Assembly (NCBI GenBank): GCA_016794525.1
Contig: JAEUJY010000095.1
Coordinates: forward strand, 102,834 to 166,833
From: Myxococcales bacterium
GTDB lineage: Bacteria; Myxococcota_A; Polyangia; Haliangiales; Haliangiaceae
Length of the DNA: 64,000 nt
Reading direction: 5' to 3'
Positions within the stretch are counted from its first letter, which is position 1. The number at the start of each line of letters is the position of its first letter. The position numbers were made by a program, and so were the translations under genes. This document shows, piece by piece, positions 22,073-34,872 of this stretch. The notes beneath the pieces are model-generated. The model did not search any database. It saw only the letters and a program-made list of their open reading frames with translations, and was not told the origin of the DNA.

Positions 22073-23029
22073 ATGAGCCTCGGCCCCGACCTGCAGCAGG
22101 CGACGATCCGCCTCCTCGAGATCCACTTCGAGGGCTACTTCATGTGCCGGATCGCGACCGATCCCGATCCGTCGAACGAACACCGCGGCATGAGCGGGTA
22201 CACGATGGCGCTGCCGCGCGAGACCCGCCTCGATCAGATCATCCGGCTGCAGGTCGACGAGGAGTTCGCGCGCAAGAACGCGCGGGCGCCGCTGCACGAC
22301 CTGGGCAAGGACATCGGCGTGCGGGTGGTCGACGCCCGCTTCGACGGCGCGACCTACGCGCCGGCGGCGGCGGCGCTGAAGGACGCCCGGGTCGAGCTGC
22401 TGGGCAAGAACCAGCCGTTCGCCGACGGCCCGGTGTTCGAGAGCCGCAACAACATCGTCGGCAACGACGACGCGATGGCGTTCGTGATCCAGCCGTTCGA
22501 TCTGCGCATCGCCGGGCCGGGGGCGACGCTCACCGCGCGCGACTACCTCGACCCGGCCGACCCGGCGAAGCAGACCTGGCAGTTCACCGACCCGGCGGCG
22601 TACGCGCGGCGGATCTCGACCTGCCAGATCACCGGCGACACCGAGGTGGCGCAGGCGGTCAACGTGTTCGATCCCTACGGCTACTTCCGCGATCGCCGGC
22701 GCACGCTCGAGCGGCTGATCGAGCGCGACCGGGCGCTCTTGCCCGACGCCGATCCCGCGCGGCGGGCCGCGCTCGAGGCCGACATCCAAGGCTACCAGAG
22801 CCGGATCTACCAGCTCGAGTTCTGGGGCGACCGCATCATCAACAAGATCCAGATGCGGGTCGACTGGGAGTTCGAGATCAACGGGCCGCAGACCGTCGAC
22901 GGCGCGCTGGGCGGGCGGGTCGACGTGGCGCAGCCGTGGCGGACCCGCTTCTGGTTCGGCGGCTGGGACGGCGACCTGCTGATCGGGTTCGCGCGCGGCA
23001 CCCTGGCGCTGCCGTTCCTGCCATCGTAG
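22073..23029 (+). CDS. Unknown partner of VioB-type ferritin-like protein
   Basis: 318 residues, no signal peptide. ATG 22073 is 3 nt after the previous stop. The sequence is mixed alpha/beta with ETRLDQIIRLQVDEEF near the start, ESRNNIVGNDDAMAFVIQPFDLR in the middle and a Trp/Phe-rich end (TRFWFGGWDGDLLIGF). The region SDRRRTLERLIERDRALL-like (residues ~205-245) could be a coiled coil. I do not recognise the family. Strict adjacency to the ferritin-like gene suggests the two act together. Confidence 0.7.
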   Translation: MSLGPDLQQATIRLLEIHFEGYFMCRIATDPDPSNEHRGMSGYTMALPRETRLDQIIRLQVDEEFARKNARAPLHDLGKDIGVRVVDARFDGATYAPAAAALKDARVELLGKNQPFADGPVFESRNNIVGNDDAMAFVIQPFDLRIAGPGATLTARDYLDPADPAKQTWQFTDPAAYARRISTCQITGDTEVAQAVNVFDPYGYFRDRRRTLERLIERDRALLPDADPARRAALEADIQGYQSRIYQLEFWGDRIINKIQMRVDWEFEINGPQTVDGALGGRVDVAQPWRTRFWFGGWDGDLLIGFARGTLALPFLPS

Positions 23030-23036
23030 ACGCGCC

Positions 23037-26960
<3,924 letters not shown>

Positions 26961-26980
26961 TGGCGCGCGCCGCGAGCGAG

Positions 26981-26986
26981 TATCGT
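26981..26986 (+). promoter_or_regulatory. -10-like TATCGT
   Basis: TATCGT, 7 nt, then ATG 26994 of the M20 peptidase gene. Confidence 0.45.
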
Positions 26987-26993
26987 CGGCGCG

Positions 26994-28334
26994 ATGAAGT
27001 TGCCGGCGCTGGCTCTCGACGCTCAAGAGATGTGCGCGCACCTGCTGCGCCTCGACACCACCAACCCGCCGGGCAACGAGCGCCCGGCGGCCGACTACCT
27101 CGCCGGCAAGCTGCGCGAGGTCGGCTACGACGTGACGGTGATCGAGAGCGCGCCGACCCGCGCCAACCTGGTCACCCGCTACCGCGGCGACGGCCGGGCC
27201 GCGCCGCTGCTCCTGGCGGCGCACCTCGACGTCGTCGAGGCCGACCCGACGCAGTGGCGGCAGCCGCCGTTCTCGGGCGCGATCGCCGAGGACTGCCTGT
27301 GGGGCCGCGGCGCGATCGACATGAAGAACATGGCGGCGATGAGCGTCGCGATCCTGCGCAAGCTGGCGGTCGACAAGCCGACGCTCGCGCGCGACGTGAT
27401 CTTCGCCGGCGTCGCCGACGAGGAGGCCGGCTGCGATCTCGGCTCGCGGTTCCTGGTCGAGCAGCACCCCGAGCTGGTGCGCGCCGAGTACGCGATCGGC
27501 GAGTCGGGCGGCTTCTCGCTGCACCTCGGCAACGCGACGTTCTACCCGGTGCAGGTGGCGGAGAAGGGCCTGTGCTGGGTGCGCGCGCGGTGGAAGGGCG
27601 AGCCGGGCCACGGCTCGATGCCGCGCCCCGACAGCGCGGTGGTGCGGATGGCCACGGCGATCGCGGCGCTGGGCAAGGCGCGGCTGCCGGTCCACCCGAC
27701 CGCGCAGCTGCACCGCTTCCTCGAGGCGGTCGCCGCCAAGCAGCCGACGGTGGCGCGGCCGATCCTGAAGCTCCTGACCAAGCCCGAGCTCCTGGCGCGG
27801 GTGCTGCGGCTGCGACCCGACGCCGGCGTCGCGCGCAGCCTGGGCGCGCTGCTCACCAACACCGCGTCGCCGACGGTGGTGCGCGCCGGCAACAAGACCA
27901 ACGTCATCCCCGGCGTCGCCGAGGTCGAGATCGACGGCCGCACGCTGCCCGGGCAGTCGACCGAGGACTTCCTGCGCGAGCTGCGCGCGGTGCTGGGCGA
28001 CGACGTCGAGCTGGAGGTGATGAAGGCGGCGCCGCCGACCGTGACCGAGCCGATCGCGTCGCCGCTGTACGACGTGATCGCGCGGCAGGTGGTGGCGCGC
28101 GAGCCCGACGCCACCGTCGTGCCGTACATGATCCCCGGCTTCACCGACGCCAAGTACTTCACCCAGCTCGGCGCGCGCTGGTACGGCTTCTCGCCGGTCA
28201 AGATCGAGAAGGCCTCGGGCATCAAGTTCGCCGACATGTTCCACGGCCACAACGAGCGCATCCCGATCGCCGGGCTGCACTGGGGGACCGAGGTGCTCGA
28301 CGCGGTCGTGCGCGAGTTCGCGGCCCGGCCGTGA
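26994..28334 (+). CDS. M20-family metallopeptidase
   Basis: 446 residues, usual length for the M20/M25/M40 group. Zinc ligands are in place: His in LLAAHLDVV, Asp in GRGAIDMKN, the EE pair in VADEEAGCD, and a late His in FHGHNERIP. The N-terminal RLDTTNPPGNE motif is typical of the ArgE/DapE/aminoacylase branch. It probably removes acyl groups or hydrolyses small dipeptides in the cytoplasm; there is no signal peptide. The substrate is not predictable. It overlaps the next gene by 4 nt (GTGA). Confidence 0.9.
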   Translation: MKLPALALDAQEMCAHLLRLDTTNPPGNERPAADYLAGKLREVGYDVTVIESAPTRANLVTRYRGDGRAAPLLLAAHLDVVEADPTQWRQPPFSGAIAEDCLWGRGAIDMKNMAAMSVAILRKLAVDKPTLARDVIFAGVADEEAGCDLGSRFLVEQHPELVRAEYAIGESGGFSLHLGNATFYPVQVAEKGLCWVRARWKGEPGHGSMPRPDSAVVRMATAIAALGKARLPVHPTAQLHRFLEAVAAKQPTVARPILKLLTKPELLARVLRLRPDAGVARSLGALLTNTASPTVVRAGNKTNVIPGVAEVEIDGRTLPGQSTEDFLRELRAVLGDDVELEVMKAAPPTVTEPIASPLYDVIARQVVAREPDATVVPYMIPGFTDAKYFTQLGARWYGFSPVKIEKASGIKFADMFHGHNERIPIAGLHWGTEVLDAVVREFAARP

Positions 28335-28861
28335 CCGACGCGCGCGCGACGGTGGCGGCGCTGCGGGAGGGTGTGGCGGCAGCGCTCGCGGTGATGGCGG
28401 CGATGGCGGTGGTCGATCTGGTGGTCGTGAGCCTGCAGCTGCTGGCGACCTGGACCGACGCGATGCCGCCGTTGGCGCCGACGCGGATCGCGGTGGTCGG
28501 TGGCGGGCTGGTGCTGCTCGGCGTGGCGGTCAAGGCGACGCTACTCGGGCTGCTGGCGCTACGCCCCGAGCGGCTGCGCTGGCTCACCGCCGGCTGGGCG
28601 GTGCCGATCGCGCTGGCGGTGCTGACGGTGGCCTCGGTGCCGCTGGCGACGTGGTTGAGCGTCGCCGACGCCGTGCTGCAGCTGCGCGCCCGCGACGCGT
28701 TCCTGGCCGAGGGAGGGCGCGGGCTCGGCGCGCGGATCGCGCGCACCGCGACCATCGAGACGTGGCTCCAGTTCGTCGCGGTCGGCAGCACCGCCGTCGT
28801 GCGCGCGGCCGCGCTCCTGGTCGCGGTCTGGCGGCTGCGCGCGTGGCGACGCGCCGGCTGA
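28331..28861 (+). CDS. Small polytopic membrane protein
   Basis: 176 residues from GTG 28331, overlapping the peptidase stop (GTGA). Four hydrophobic segments are visible: ~15-38, ~48-70, ~82-105 and ~145-168, separated by short polar loops. The family is not recognised. The overlap implies co-translation with the M20 peptidase, which may therefore act near the membrane; that link is inferred. Confidence 0.7.
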   Translation: MTDARATVAALREGVAAALAVMAAMAVVDLVVVSLQLLATWTDAMPPLAPTRIAVVGGGLVLLGVAVKATLLGLLALRPERLRWLTAGWAVPIALAVLTVASVPLATWLSVADAVLQLRARDAFLAEGGRGLGARIARTATIETWLQFVAVGSTAVVRAAALLVAVWRLRAWRRAG

Positions 28862-28882
28862 TCAGCGCCGCCGGCCGGGCGG

Positions 28883-29617
28883 CTACGGCGCGACGACCAG
28901 CGGCAGGTCGGCGATCAGCCCGTCGAACTCGGCCCGCAGCAGGTAGCGGCCCGGCTGGTAGGCGCGCCAGTGGACGCCGTCGCCCTCGGCGATCAGGCCG
29001 GCGGCCGTGGGCGTGGGACCGTCGCTGCGCGCGTCGATCAGCCGCACCGTCGGCCGGGCGCCGGCGAGGCGGCGCCCGCCGGCGAACGCGTCGGCCGAGA
29101 TCGCGAAGACCATGCTGGCCCGCGCGACGCCGTCGCGGCACGGCCGCGTGGTGACGCCGTCGAAGTACGAGCAGCCGATGCGGAGCGCGTCGGCGACGAC
29201 GACCTCGACGTCGCCGGTCCAGGTCTTGGCGATCGCGCCGTTGGCGATGACCAGCGTCAGCCGGTGTGGCCCGAGCTGGCCGAACGCGACGCGGACCGTC
29301 CGCGACGTCCCGCCCAGGCCGGCGACGACCGTGCATGGCCCCGGCACGCAGCTCGCGCGCGCGGTGAACGCCTGGCGGTTGCAGGCGACGGCGTCGCGCG
29401 ACGTCGAGGTGCCGATGTCGAGCGACTCGTGATCGCTGGTGATGTCGAGGTTGGTCGAGGTCGCCTCGCACCGCGCCTCCCAGGCGACGTCGACGGCCAG
29501 CGTCTCGGGCACCAGCGGATCGGCCAGCTGGATCACCAGCGGCGGCGTGCCCGGCGGCGCGGGGGAGACCGTGGCGCAGGCGGCGGCGGCGGCGGCGATG
29601 AAGGCGAGCCGGGTCAT
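28883..29617 (-). CDS. Lipoprotein, last gene of a kinase operon
   Basis: 244 residues from ATG 29617, overlapping the upstream gene by 4 nt (ATGA). Lipoprotein signal MTRLAFIAAAAAAC (lipobox AAAC). The mature part is beta-rich with two Ig-like segments (LVIQLADPLVPETLAVDVAWEA and WRAYQPGRYLLRAEFDG) and several Cys. Probably anchored in the outer membrane. The operon order kinase, outer-membrane-like protein, lipoprotein suggests an envelope function under kinase control. Confidence 0.75.
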   Translation of the reverse strand: MTRLAFIAAAAAACATVSPAPPGTPPLVIQLADPLVPETLAVDVAWEARCEATSTNLDITSDHESLDIGTSTSRDAVACNRQAFTARASCVPGPCTVVAGLGGTSRTVRVAFGQLGPHRLTLVIANGAIAKTWTGDVEVVVADALRIGCSYFDGVTTRPCRDGVARASMVFAISADAFAGGRRLAGARPTVRLIDARSDGPTPTAAGLIAEGDGVHWRAYQPGRYLLRAEFDGLIADLPLVVAP

Positions 29618-30273
29618 CGGTAGGTGGTGTAGTAGTCGACGCCGAGGGTGAGCGCGGCCACGAACGTCGAGTTGCCCGAGGTCGAGCCGTCGGCGGCGCG
29701 GTGGTCGTAGTACTCGACGCCGAGCCGCCCGCCGAGCGTGAGCGCCACGCGATCGGTGGCGACGAGCTCGTAGCCGGCGAACGCCCCGAGCCCCAGCGCG
29801 GCGCGGCCGGCGGAGTAGCGGATGCCGAGCACGGTGCCCAGCTCGGCGCCGACGTGGGCCCGCGCCATCATCCACGCGAAGCCGACCCGGAGGTCGGCGC
29901 CCCAGTCGCCGACGCCGTCGCGCTGTGCGCGGGCCGGCCCGCCGACCAGCCGCAGCAGGCCGCGGCGATCGACGACCAGCCCGACGTCGACGTCGACGCC
30001 GTCGCGGCGGTGCAGCTGCGTGAAGGTCGACGTCAGGCGGACGCCGAGCGTCCGGCCGTCGCGCGGGCGCAGCGCGACGAACTCGCGGTACTCGGTGAGC
30101 TGCCGGGTCGGCGCGATCCGCAGCGTCGAGCACACGTAGCTGACGGTCGGATCCGCGGCGAGGTCGCCGCAGGGCGACGGGCTCGGCGGTGGCGCGCTCG
30201 GCTGCGCGTGGGCCGGCGCGCTCGCAACCAGCCCGACGGCGGCGATCGCGATCGCGGCGCGCGGCGCGGTCAT
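29614..30273 (-). CDS. Exported outer-membrane beta-barrel-like protein
   Basis: 219 residues from ATG 30273, overlapping the kinase stop (ATGA). Signal peptide MTAPRAAIAIAAVGLVASAPAHA, then a Pro/Ser linker. The rest alternates hydrophobic and polar residues with many Gly and aromatic ends (LGIRYSAGRAALGLGAFAGYEL, GVEYYDHRAADG, ending GVDYYTTYR), as in small outer-membrane barrels. The family is not identified. Central position in the kinase operon. Confidence 0.7.
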   Translation of the reverse strand: MTAPRAAIAIAAVGLVASAPAHAQPSAPPPSPSPCGDLAADPTVSYVCSTLRIAPTRQLTEYREFVALRPRDGRTLGVRLTSTFTQLHRRDGVDVDVGLVVDRRGLLRLVGGPARAQRDGVGDWGADLRVGFAWMMARAHVGAELGTVLGIRYSAGRAALGLGAFAGYELVATDRVALTLGGRLGVEYYDHRAADGSTSGNSTFVAALTLGVDYYTTYR

Positions 30274-32231
30274 CGCCGCCGCTTCTTCGGGCGGGGCGGC
30301 GGCTTCTTGCGCGGCGGCGGGCGCGGGGCCGGCGCGGCGTCGATCGCGGCGCCGGCGTCGATCGGCGGGGCGGCGTCGACCTCGGGTGCGCCGGCGTCGT
30401 CGAGCGCGGCGGCGTCGAGCGCGCCGGCGTCGGGCAGCGCGGCGTCGATCGGCGGGGCGGCGTCGACCGGGGCGGCGTCGACGGCGACCTTGGCTGGCGC
30501 CGCCGCGGGCTTGCCGGCGTCGGGGGCCTCGCCGGCGTCGACGGCGATGGCCGGCGCCGGGTGCGGCAGCTCGGGCGGCCGCAGCGCGGCGCGGGTGATG
30601 AAGAACGAGGCGATCGCGATCGCGACCGCGGCGGCGCCGATGAACCACCAGCGGCGGCTCGGCGACGCGGCGGCTGGCGCGAAGCTGGGCTGGCGGCTCC
30701 CGGCGTAGGCCGGCGGCGGCGCCGAGGGCATCGGGTAGGCAGGGGAGGTCGGCGGGCGCGGCGGCAGCGATGGCCGCGACGGCGGCGGGTACGCGGGGGC
30801 CGCCGGCGCGATCGGCTCGGTGGCGCGCGGCGTCGGCGCGGGCGGCGCGGCGGGCGGTGGCGCGGCGGGTGGCGGTGGGGCAGGTGCGCGGGCCGGTAGG
30901 CGCGGCGGGATCGGCGGCGGCTCGGCCTGCGACGGCGCGCGCAGCCGCTGGCGCCCGCGCGGTGGCTCGACGTCGAGCGGCGGCGCCGGCGCGGTCAGCT
31001 CGCCGGTCTCTGGCGGCAGGTGCATCGGCGCGCTCGAGGTCGGGATCTCCATCGAGTCCATCGCGTCCATCGCGTCGAGCCCGGTGCGCGTCGTCGGGAT
31101 GTCGCCGAACGCGCCCGGCAGCCGCGACATCCGGGTCTCGTCCTCCTCGAAGCGATCGATCACGCGCTTGGCGGCCAGCAGGTTGGTGCCGGTGTGATCG
31201 TCGGCGAAGCCGTCGGCGGTGCGGATCCGCAGCACGGTCGGCTCCGAGGCCTCGAAGCCGATCGGCGTCCGCACCTTGCGGTCCTTGCCGCGGGCGGCGG
31301 CGGTGACCTCGGCCGGCGGCGCCGGCGTGCGATCGATCCGCGCCACCAGCCGGGCCAGCGCCGCGGCGGGATCGCCCGAGCTGTCGTCGAGCGAGTAGCG
31401 CAGGCCGCGCAGCCGCTTGCCCAGCTCGCCGGCGTTGGGCAGCCGGCGCGCCGGATCGTGGGCCAGCGCCTCGGCGAGGATGACGTCGAGGTCGGGCGGC
31501 AGCGACGGATCCAGATCGCGGGCGCGCTGCACCTTGCCCTCGCGCACCGCGCGCAGCGCGTCGAAGTCGGCCAGCCCGCTCCACAGCCGCCGGCCCAGCG
31601 CCAGCTCCCAGACGATCACGCCGACCGCGAAGACGTCGGTGCGGGCGTCGATCGGCTGGCCGCTGGCCTGCTCGGGCGAGACGTAGCCGTAGCGGCCGCG
31701 CAGCCCGCCGCCGCTGGTGCCGTCGTCGGGGCGCTTGGCCAGGCCGAAGTCGGTCAGCTTGATCTCGCCGGCCCGCGACACCATCACGTTCGACGGCGTC
31801 ACGTCGCGGTGGACCAGCCGCATCGGCCGGCCGTCGGGGTCGGCCACCTGCTGCGCGTGATCGAGCGCCTCGCACACCTCGGCGCCGAGGTGCAGCACCA
31901 GATCGATCGGCAGCCGCTGGCGCTGCGCCTCGAGGTGGCGCTGCAGCGCGTTGACGTCGACGCCGTCGACGTACTCCATCACCAGGAAGTGCTCGCCGTC
32001 GTCGCCGACGCCGACGTCGAAGATCTGGACGATGTTGCGGTGGCGCAAGACCGACATGATCTTGGCCTCGGCGATCAGCAGCTCGACGAAGCGCGGGTCG
32101 CTCGACAGGTGCGGCAGGATCCGCTTGATCGCGACCGGCTTCTCGAACCCGCCGGCGGCCGTGGCCTTGCCCCGAAAGATCTCCGCGATGCGGCCGGCGC
32201 CGATGCGCTCGATCACTTCGTAGCGGGTCAC
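30270..32231 (-). CDS. Transmembrane Ser/Thr protein kinase
   Basis: 653 residues from GTG 32231, chosen because TAGGGT lies 8 nt upstream; a GTG at 32249 is an alternative. Kinase domain 1-270: GAGRIAEIF loop, Lys36 (VAIKRIL), HRDVTPSN, TDFGLA, GRYGYVSPEQ. The linker to ~510 is Pro/Ala-rich. A single transmembrane segment (WWFIGAAAVAIAIASFFI) follows, then an external Asp-Ala-Pro tail ending in a basic run (PPPRKKPPPRPKKRRR). Such extracytoplasmic tails may contact the cell wall. It heads the operon with genes at 29614 and 28883. Confidence 0.9.
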   Translation of the reverse strand: MTRYEVIERIGAGRIAEIFRGKATAAGGFEKPVAIKRILPHLSSDPRFVELLIAEAKIMSVLRHRNIVQIFDVGVGDDGEHFLVMEYVDGVDVNALQRHLEAQRQRLPIDLVLHLGAEVCEALDHAQQVADPDGRPMRLVHRDVTPSNVMVSRAGEIKLTDFGLAKRPDDGTSGGGLRGRYGYVSPEQASGQPIDARTDVFAVGVIVWELALGRRLWSGLADFDALRAVREGKVQRARDLDPSLPPDLDVILAEALAHDPARRLPNAGELGKRLRGLRYSLDDSSGDPAAALARLVARIDRTPAPPAEVTAAARGKDRKVRTPIGFEASEPTVLRIRTADGFADDHTGTNLLAAKRVIDRFEEDETRMSRLPGAFGDIPTTRTGLDAMDAMDSMEIPTSSAPMHLPPETGELTAPAPPLDVEPPRGRQRLRAPSQAEPPPIPPRLPARAPAPPPPAAPPPAAPPAPTPRATEPIAPAAPAYPPPSRPSLPPRPPTSPAYPMPSAPPPAYAGSRQPSFAPAAASPSRRWWFIGAAAVAIAIASFFITRAALRPPELPHPAPAIAVDAGEAPDAGKPAAAPAKVAVDAAPVDAAPPIDAALPDAGALDAAALDDAGAPEVDAAPPIDAGAAIDAAPAPRPPPRKKPPPRPKKRRR

Positions 32232-32287
32232 GGCCCGCCACCCTACCACGCGGGCGGCGGTGGGTTGGCCACGCGGCGGCGACGCGC

Positions 32288-32293
32288 TACCGT
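32288..32293 (+). promoter_or_regulatory. -10-like TACCGT
   Basis: TACCGT, 6 nt, then GTG 32300 of the serine hydrolase gene. Confidence 0.45.
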
Positions 32294-32299
32294 CGCGCG

Positions 32300-33403
32300 G
32301 TGCCCGCCGCCGGCGACCTCGACCGCGCGATCGCCGACGTCCTCGACGACGCCATCGCCGCGGGCGTGTGCTCGGCGGCGGCCGCCGCGGTCGGCGCGCC
32401 CGGCCGGTCCGGCCGGTGGGTCCGCGGCGCCACCCGCGCCGTCCCCGACCGCGGCCCGCCGATCACCGCCGCGACCCGCTTCGACCTGGCGTCGCTGACC
32501 AAGCCGATCGCCACCGCGACCGCGGTGCAGGAGCTGGTGGCGCGCGGCCGGCTCGCCCTCGACGCGCCGGCGGCGCGCTGGCTGCCGGCGCTCGATCCGG
32601 CGATCACGGTCGGCCACCTGCTGGGCCACGCCAGCGGCCTGCCGGCGCACATCAAGCTGTACGAGCGGCTGTGGGCGGGCGAGCGGGTCGACGGGCTCGA
32701 CGCGCGCGGCTCGCTGATCGCGATGGCGGCGGCGGCGCCCCTCGAGCGCGCCCCGGGCGCCGCCGCGGTGTACAGCGACCTCGGCTTCATCGCGCTGGCC
32801 GCGGTCGCCGAGCGCGCCGCCGACGCGCCGTTCGAGGCGGTGGTGGCCGAGGCGCTGGCGCCGCTGGAGCTCACGGCGACCGGCTTCGTCGATCTGCGCA
32901 GCCCCGGGCCGCGCCCCGACGCGCCGGCCACCGAGCTGTGCCCGCGGCGCGGCCTGGTCGTCGGCGAGGTCCACGACGAGAACGCCCACGCTGGCGGCGG
33001 CGTCGCCGGCCACGCCGGGCTGTTCGCGCCGCTCGAGGACGTCGCGCGCTTCGCCGCCGCGATGGCCCGCGGCCCGGTCGCCGGCGTCGGCCGCATCGCC
33101 GCCGCGCAGCTGACCCAGGCGTTCACCGCGTCGGCCGCGCCCGCCACGTCGTGGCGGCTGGGCTGGGACACGCCGTCGACGACGCCCGGCGTCTCCCACG
33201 CCGGCGACGCCTGGCCGCGGGCCCACGCCGTCGGCCACCTCGGCTTCACCGGCACGTCGCTGTGGCTCGACTGGGCCCACGGCGGGTACGCGGTGCTCCT
33301 GACCAACCGCGTGCACCCCAGCCGCGACCGCCCCGAGGCCGCGCGGATCAAGGACCTGCGCCGCGCGGTCGGCGATCTGGCGTGGGCGTGGCTGCAGCGC
33401 TGA
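32300..33403 (+). CDS. Serine hydrolase, beta-lactamase/class C-like family
   Basis: 367 residues from GTG 32300. SxxK motif SLTK at residues 65-68, YxN-equivalent YSD in AAVYSDLGFIALA, and the third motif HLGFTG (HxG). This is the penicillin-binding/class C beta-lactamase fold used by EstB esterases, D-aminopeptidases and D,D-peptidases. No signal peptide is visible, so a cytoplasmic esterase-like role is as likely as cell-wall work. It is divergent from the kinase operon. Confidence 0.88.
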   Translation: MPAAGDLDRAIADVLDDAIAAGVCSAAAAAVGAPGRSGRWVRGATRAVPDRGPPITAATRFDLASLTKPIATATAVQELVARGRLALDAPAARWLPALDPAITVGHLLGHASGLPAHIKLYERLWAGERVDGLDARGSLIAMAAAAPLERAPGAAAVYSDLGFIALAAVAERAADAPFEAVVAEALAPLELTATGFVDLRSPGPRPDAPATELCPRRGLVVGEVHDENAHAGGGVAGHAGLFAPLEDVARFAAAMARGPVAGVGRIAAAQLTQAFTASAAPATSWRLGWDTPSTTPGVSHAGDAWPRAHAVGHLGFTGTSLWLDWAHGGYAVLLTNRVHPSRDRPEAARIKDLRRAVGDLAWAWLQR

Positions 33404-33425
33404 CCCGGCGCCGATGTCGGGCATG

Positions 33426-33472
33426 TCCTACATGTAGGAAAATTGGATCCACGCCGCGGACTGGCCTACCGT
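33426..33472 (+). promoter_or_regulatory. Promoter with 14-bp palindrome
   Basis: TCCTACATGTAGGA (33426-33439) is a perfect palindrome. It lies just upstream of a -35-like TTGGAT (33443-33448), an 18-nt spacer and a -10-like TACCGT (33467-33472), 6 nt before ATG 33479. The palindrome position suits an operator for the MerR-like regulator two genes on. Confidence 0.5.
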
Positions 33473-33478
33473 GATCCC

Positions 33479-33949
33479 ATGGCCGTGTCGCCCCGCGCTC
33501 GCCTCTCACGCCGCCCGCTGACGCGGCCGCACCCGCCGCCGAAGAAGCCGATGGCTGGCGCGCGCCGGCTCTCGGTGTTCCACCGCCGGATCGAGCTGGG
33601 CCTGTCGGCCACCGCGCTCGAGCTGGTGTTCGCGGCGCCGCGGGTGGTGTCCGAGGGCGAGCTCGACGGCGACCGCTACGTCGGGTCGACCACGATCGTC
33701 GTCGATCTCGCCGGCCTGTCCGACAAGCTCAGCGATCTGCCCGACGCCGCCACCGCGCGCTCGGTGGCCAACCTGGCGGGCGACGACCCGCGGGTGCGCG
33801 CGCGCGCCCGGCAGATCGCGTTCGACGAGGCGCGCCGCCGCGCCGGCGCCCACTTGATCCAGCCCGAGATCGATCTGCAGGTGCGCAGCCAGGGATCGAT
33901 CGTGCGTTTCGCCCTCGACGTCGAGGCCACCGTCCGGAGGAACCCGTGA
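33479..33949 (+). CDS. Hypothetical protein in MerR-TPR operon
   Basis: 156 residues from ATG 33479. The first ~40 are basic and Pro-rich (RARLSRRPLTRPHPPPKKP). The rest is alpha/beta with VGSTTIVVDLAGLSDKLSDLPD and DEARRRAGAHLIQPEIDLQVRSQ. No signal, membrane segment or known motif. Its stop overlaps the GTG of the next gene by 4 nt, which itself has GGAGG, so the products are probably made in proportion. Function unknown. Confidence 0.65.
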   Translation: MAVSPRARLSRRPLTRPHPPPKKPMAGARRLSVFHRRIELGLSATALELVFAAPRVVSEGELDGDRYVGSTTIVVDLAGLSDKLSDLPDAATARSVANLAGDDPRVRARARQIAFDEARRRAGAHLIQPEIDLQVRSQGSIVRFALDVEATVRRNP

Positions 33950-34872
33950 CCGAGCTGTACAGCGTTCGTGATGTCGCCCGCCTGTTCGCCCTCCAGGAGT
34001 CCCGGCTCCGCTACTGGATGCAGACCGGCTTCGTCGGCCCGACCGTGCGCAAGGGCGGCCGCTTCTACTACACGTTTCGCGATCTGTGCGCGGTGAAGGC
34101 CGCCAAGGACCTGCTCGCGGCCGGCCTGTCGGCGCAGAAGGTCCGCAAGAACCTCGAGGCGCTGCGCCGCGCGCTGCCCGGCGACGCCCACCCCGCGCTG
34201 CGGCTGCGGCTGTGCTCGGACGGCGAGTCGATCGTCGCGCTGGCCGACGACGTCGCGTTCACGCCGAGCACCGGCCAGGTGGTGATGGCGTTCAACCTGC
34301 CGGCGCTGGGCGGCCAGATCGTCGAGTCGCTGGCGTCGGCGCCGGCGCCGTCGATCGACGACGCCATCCCCGGCGCGATCGGCGACGAGCCGACCGAGGC
34401 CAACCTCGGGCCCACCGCGTACACCTGCTTCGTCGAGGCGTGCGCCGCCGAGGATCGCGCCGACGTCGCCGAGGCCGAGGCGCTGTACCGCCGCGCGCTC
34501 GACATCGACCCCGGCCTGGCCGCGGCGATGACCAACCTCGGCAACCTGCGCCACCGCGCCGGCGACCTGGCCGAGGCGCGCGCGCTCTACGAGCAGGCGC
34601 TGGCCCACGACCCCGGCCAGACCGAGGCCCGCTACAACCTCGGCAACCTGCTCGACGACAGCGGCGAGACCGAGCTGGCGATCGCCGAGCTGCGCCGGGT
34701 GTGCCAGGCCGCGCCGGAGTTCGCCGACGCCCACTACAACCTGGGCTTGGCGCTGGCCCGCGTCGGCGGCGCCAGCCAGGCCCGCCGCCACCTCGAGCGG
34801 TACCTCGAGCTCGACGCCGGCAGCGAGTGGGCCGGGCGCGCGCGCGAGTACCTGACCCAGCTCGCCGCATGA
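33946..34872 (+). CDS. MerR-type HTH protein with TPR repeats
   Basis: 308 residues from GTG 33946 with GGAGG upstream. Residues 1-70 are a MerR winged helix (YSVRDVARLFALQESRLRYWMQTGFV, GRFYYTFRDLCAVKAAKDLLAAGLS). Residues ~160-300 are four TPR units (AEALYRRALDIDPGLAAAMT, ARALYEQALAHDPGQTEARY and others). MerR-TPR fusions occur in myxobacteria; the TPRs probably bind a partner protein in place of a small effector. The palindrome at 33426-33439 is a candidate binding site. ATGA overlap with the next gene. Confidence 0.85.
   Translation: MTELYSVRDVARLFALQESRLRYWMQTGFVGPTVRKGGRFYYTFRDLCAVKAAKDLLAAGLSAQKVRKNLEALRRALPGDAHPALRLRLCSDGESIVALADDVAFTPSTGQVVMAFNLPALGGQIVESLASAPAPSIDDAIPGAIGDEPTEANLGPTAYTCFVEACAAEDRADVAEAEALYRRALDIDPGLAAAMTNLGNLRHRAGDLAEARALYEQALAHDPGQTEARYNLGNLLDDSGETELAIAELRRVCQAAPEFADAHYNLGLALARVGGASQARRHLERYLELDAGSEWAGRAREYLTQLAA

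Noticed and set aside
32300..33403. Antibiotic-resistance beta-lactamase
   Set aside because: SLTK, YSD and HLG fit the broad serine hydrolase family, but there is no export signal and no class-specific motif, so a resistance role is not justified.
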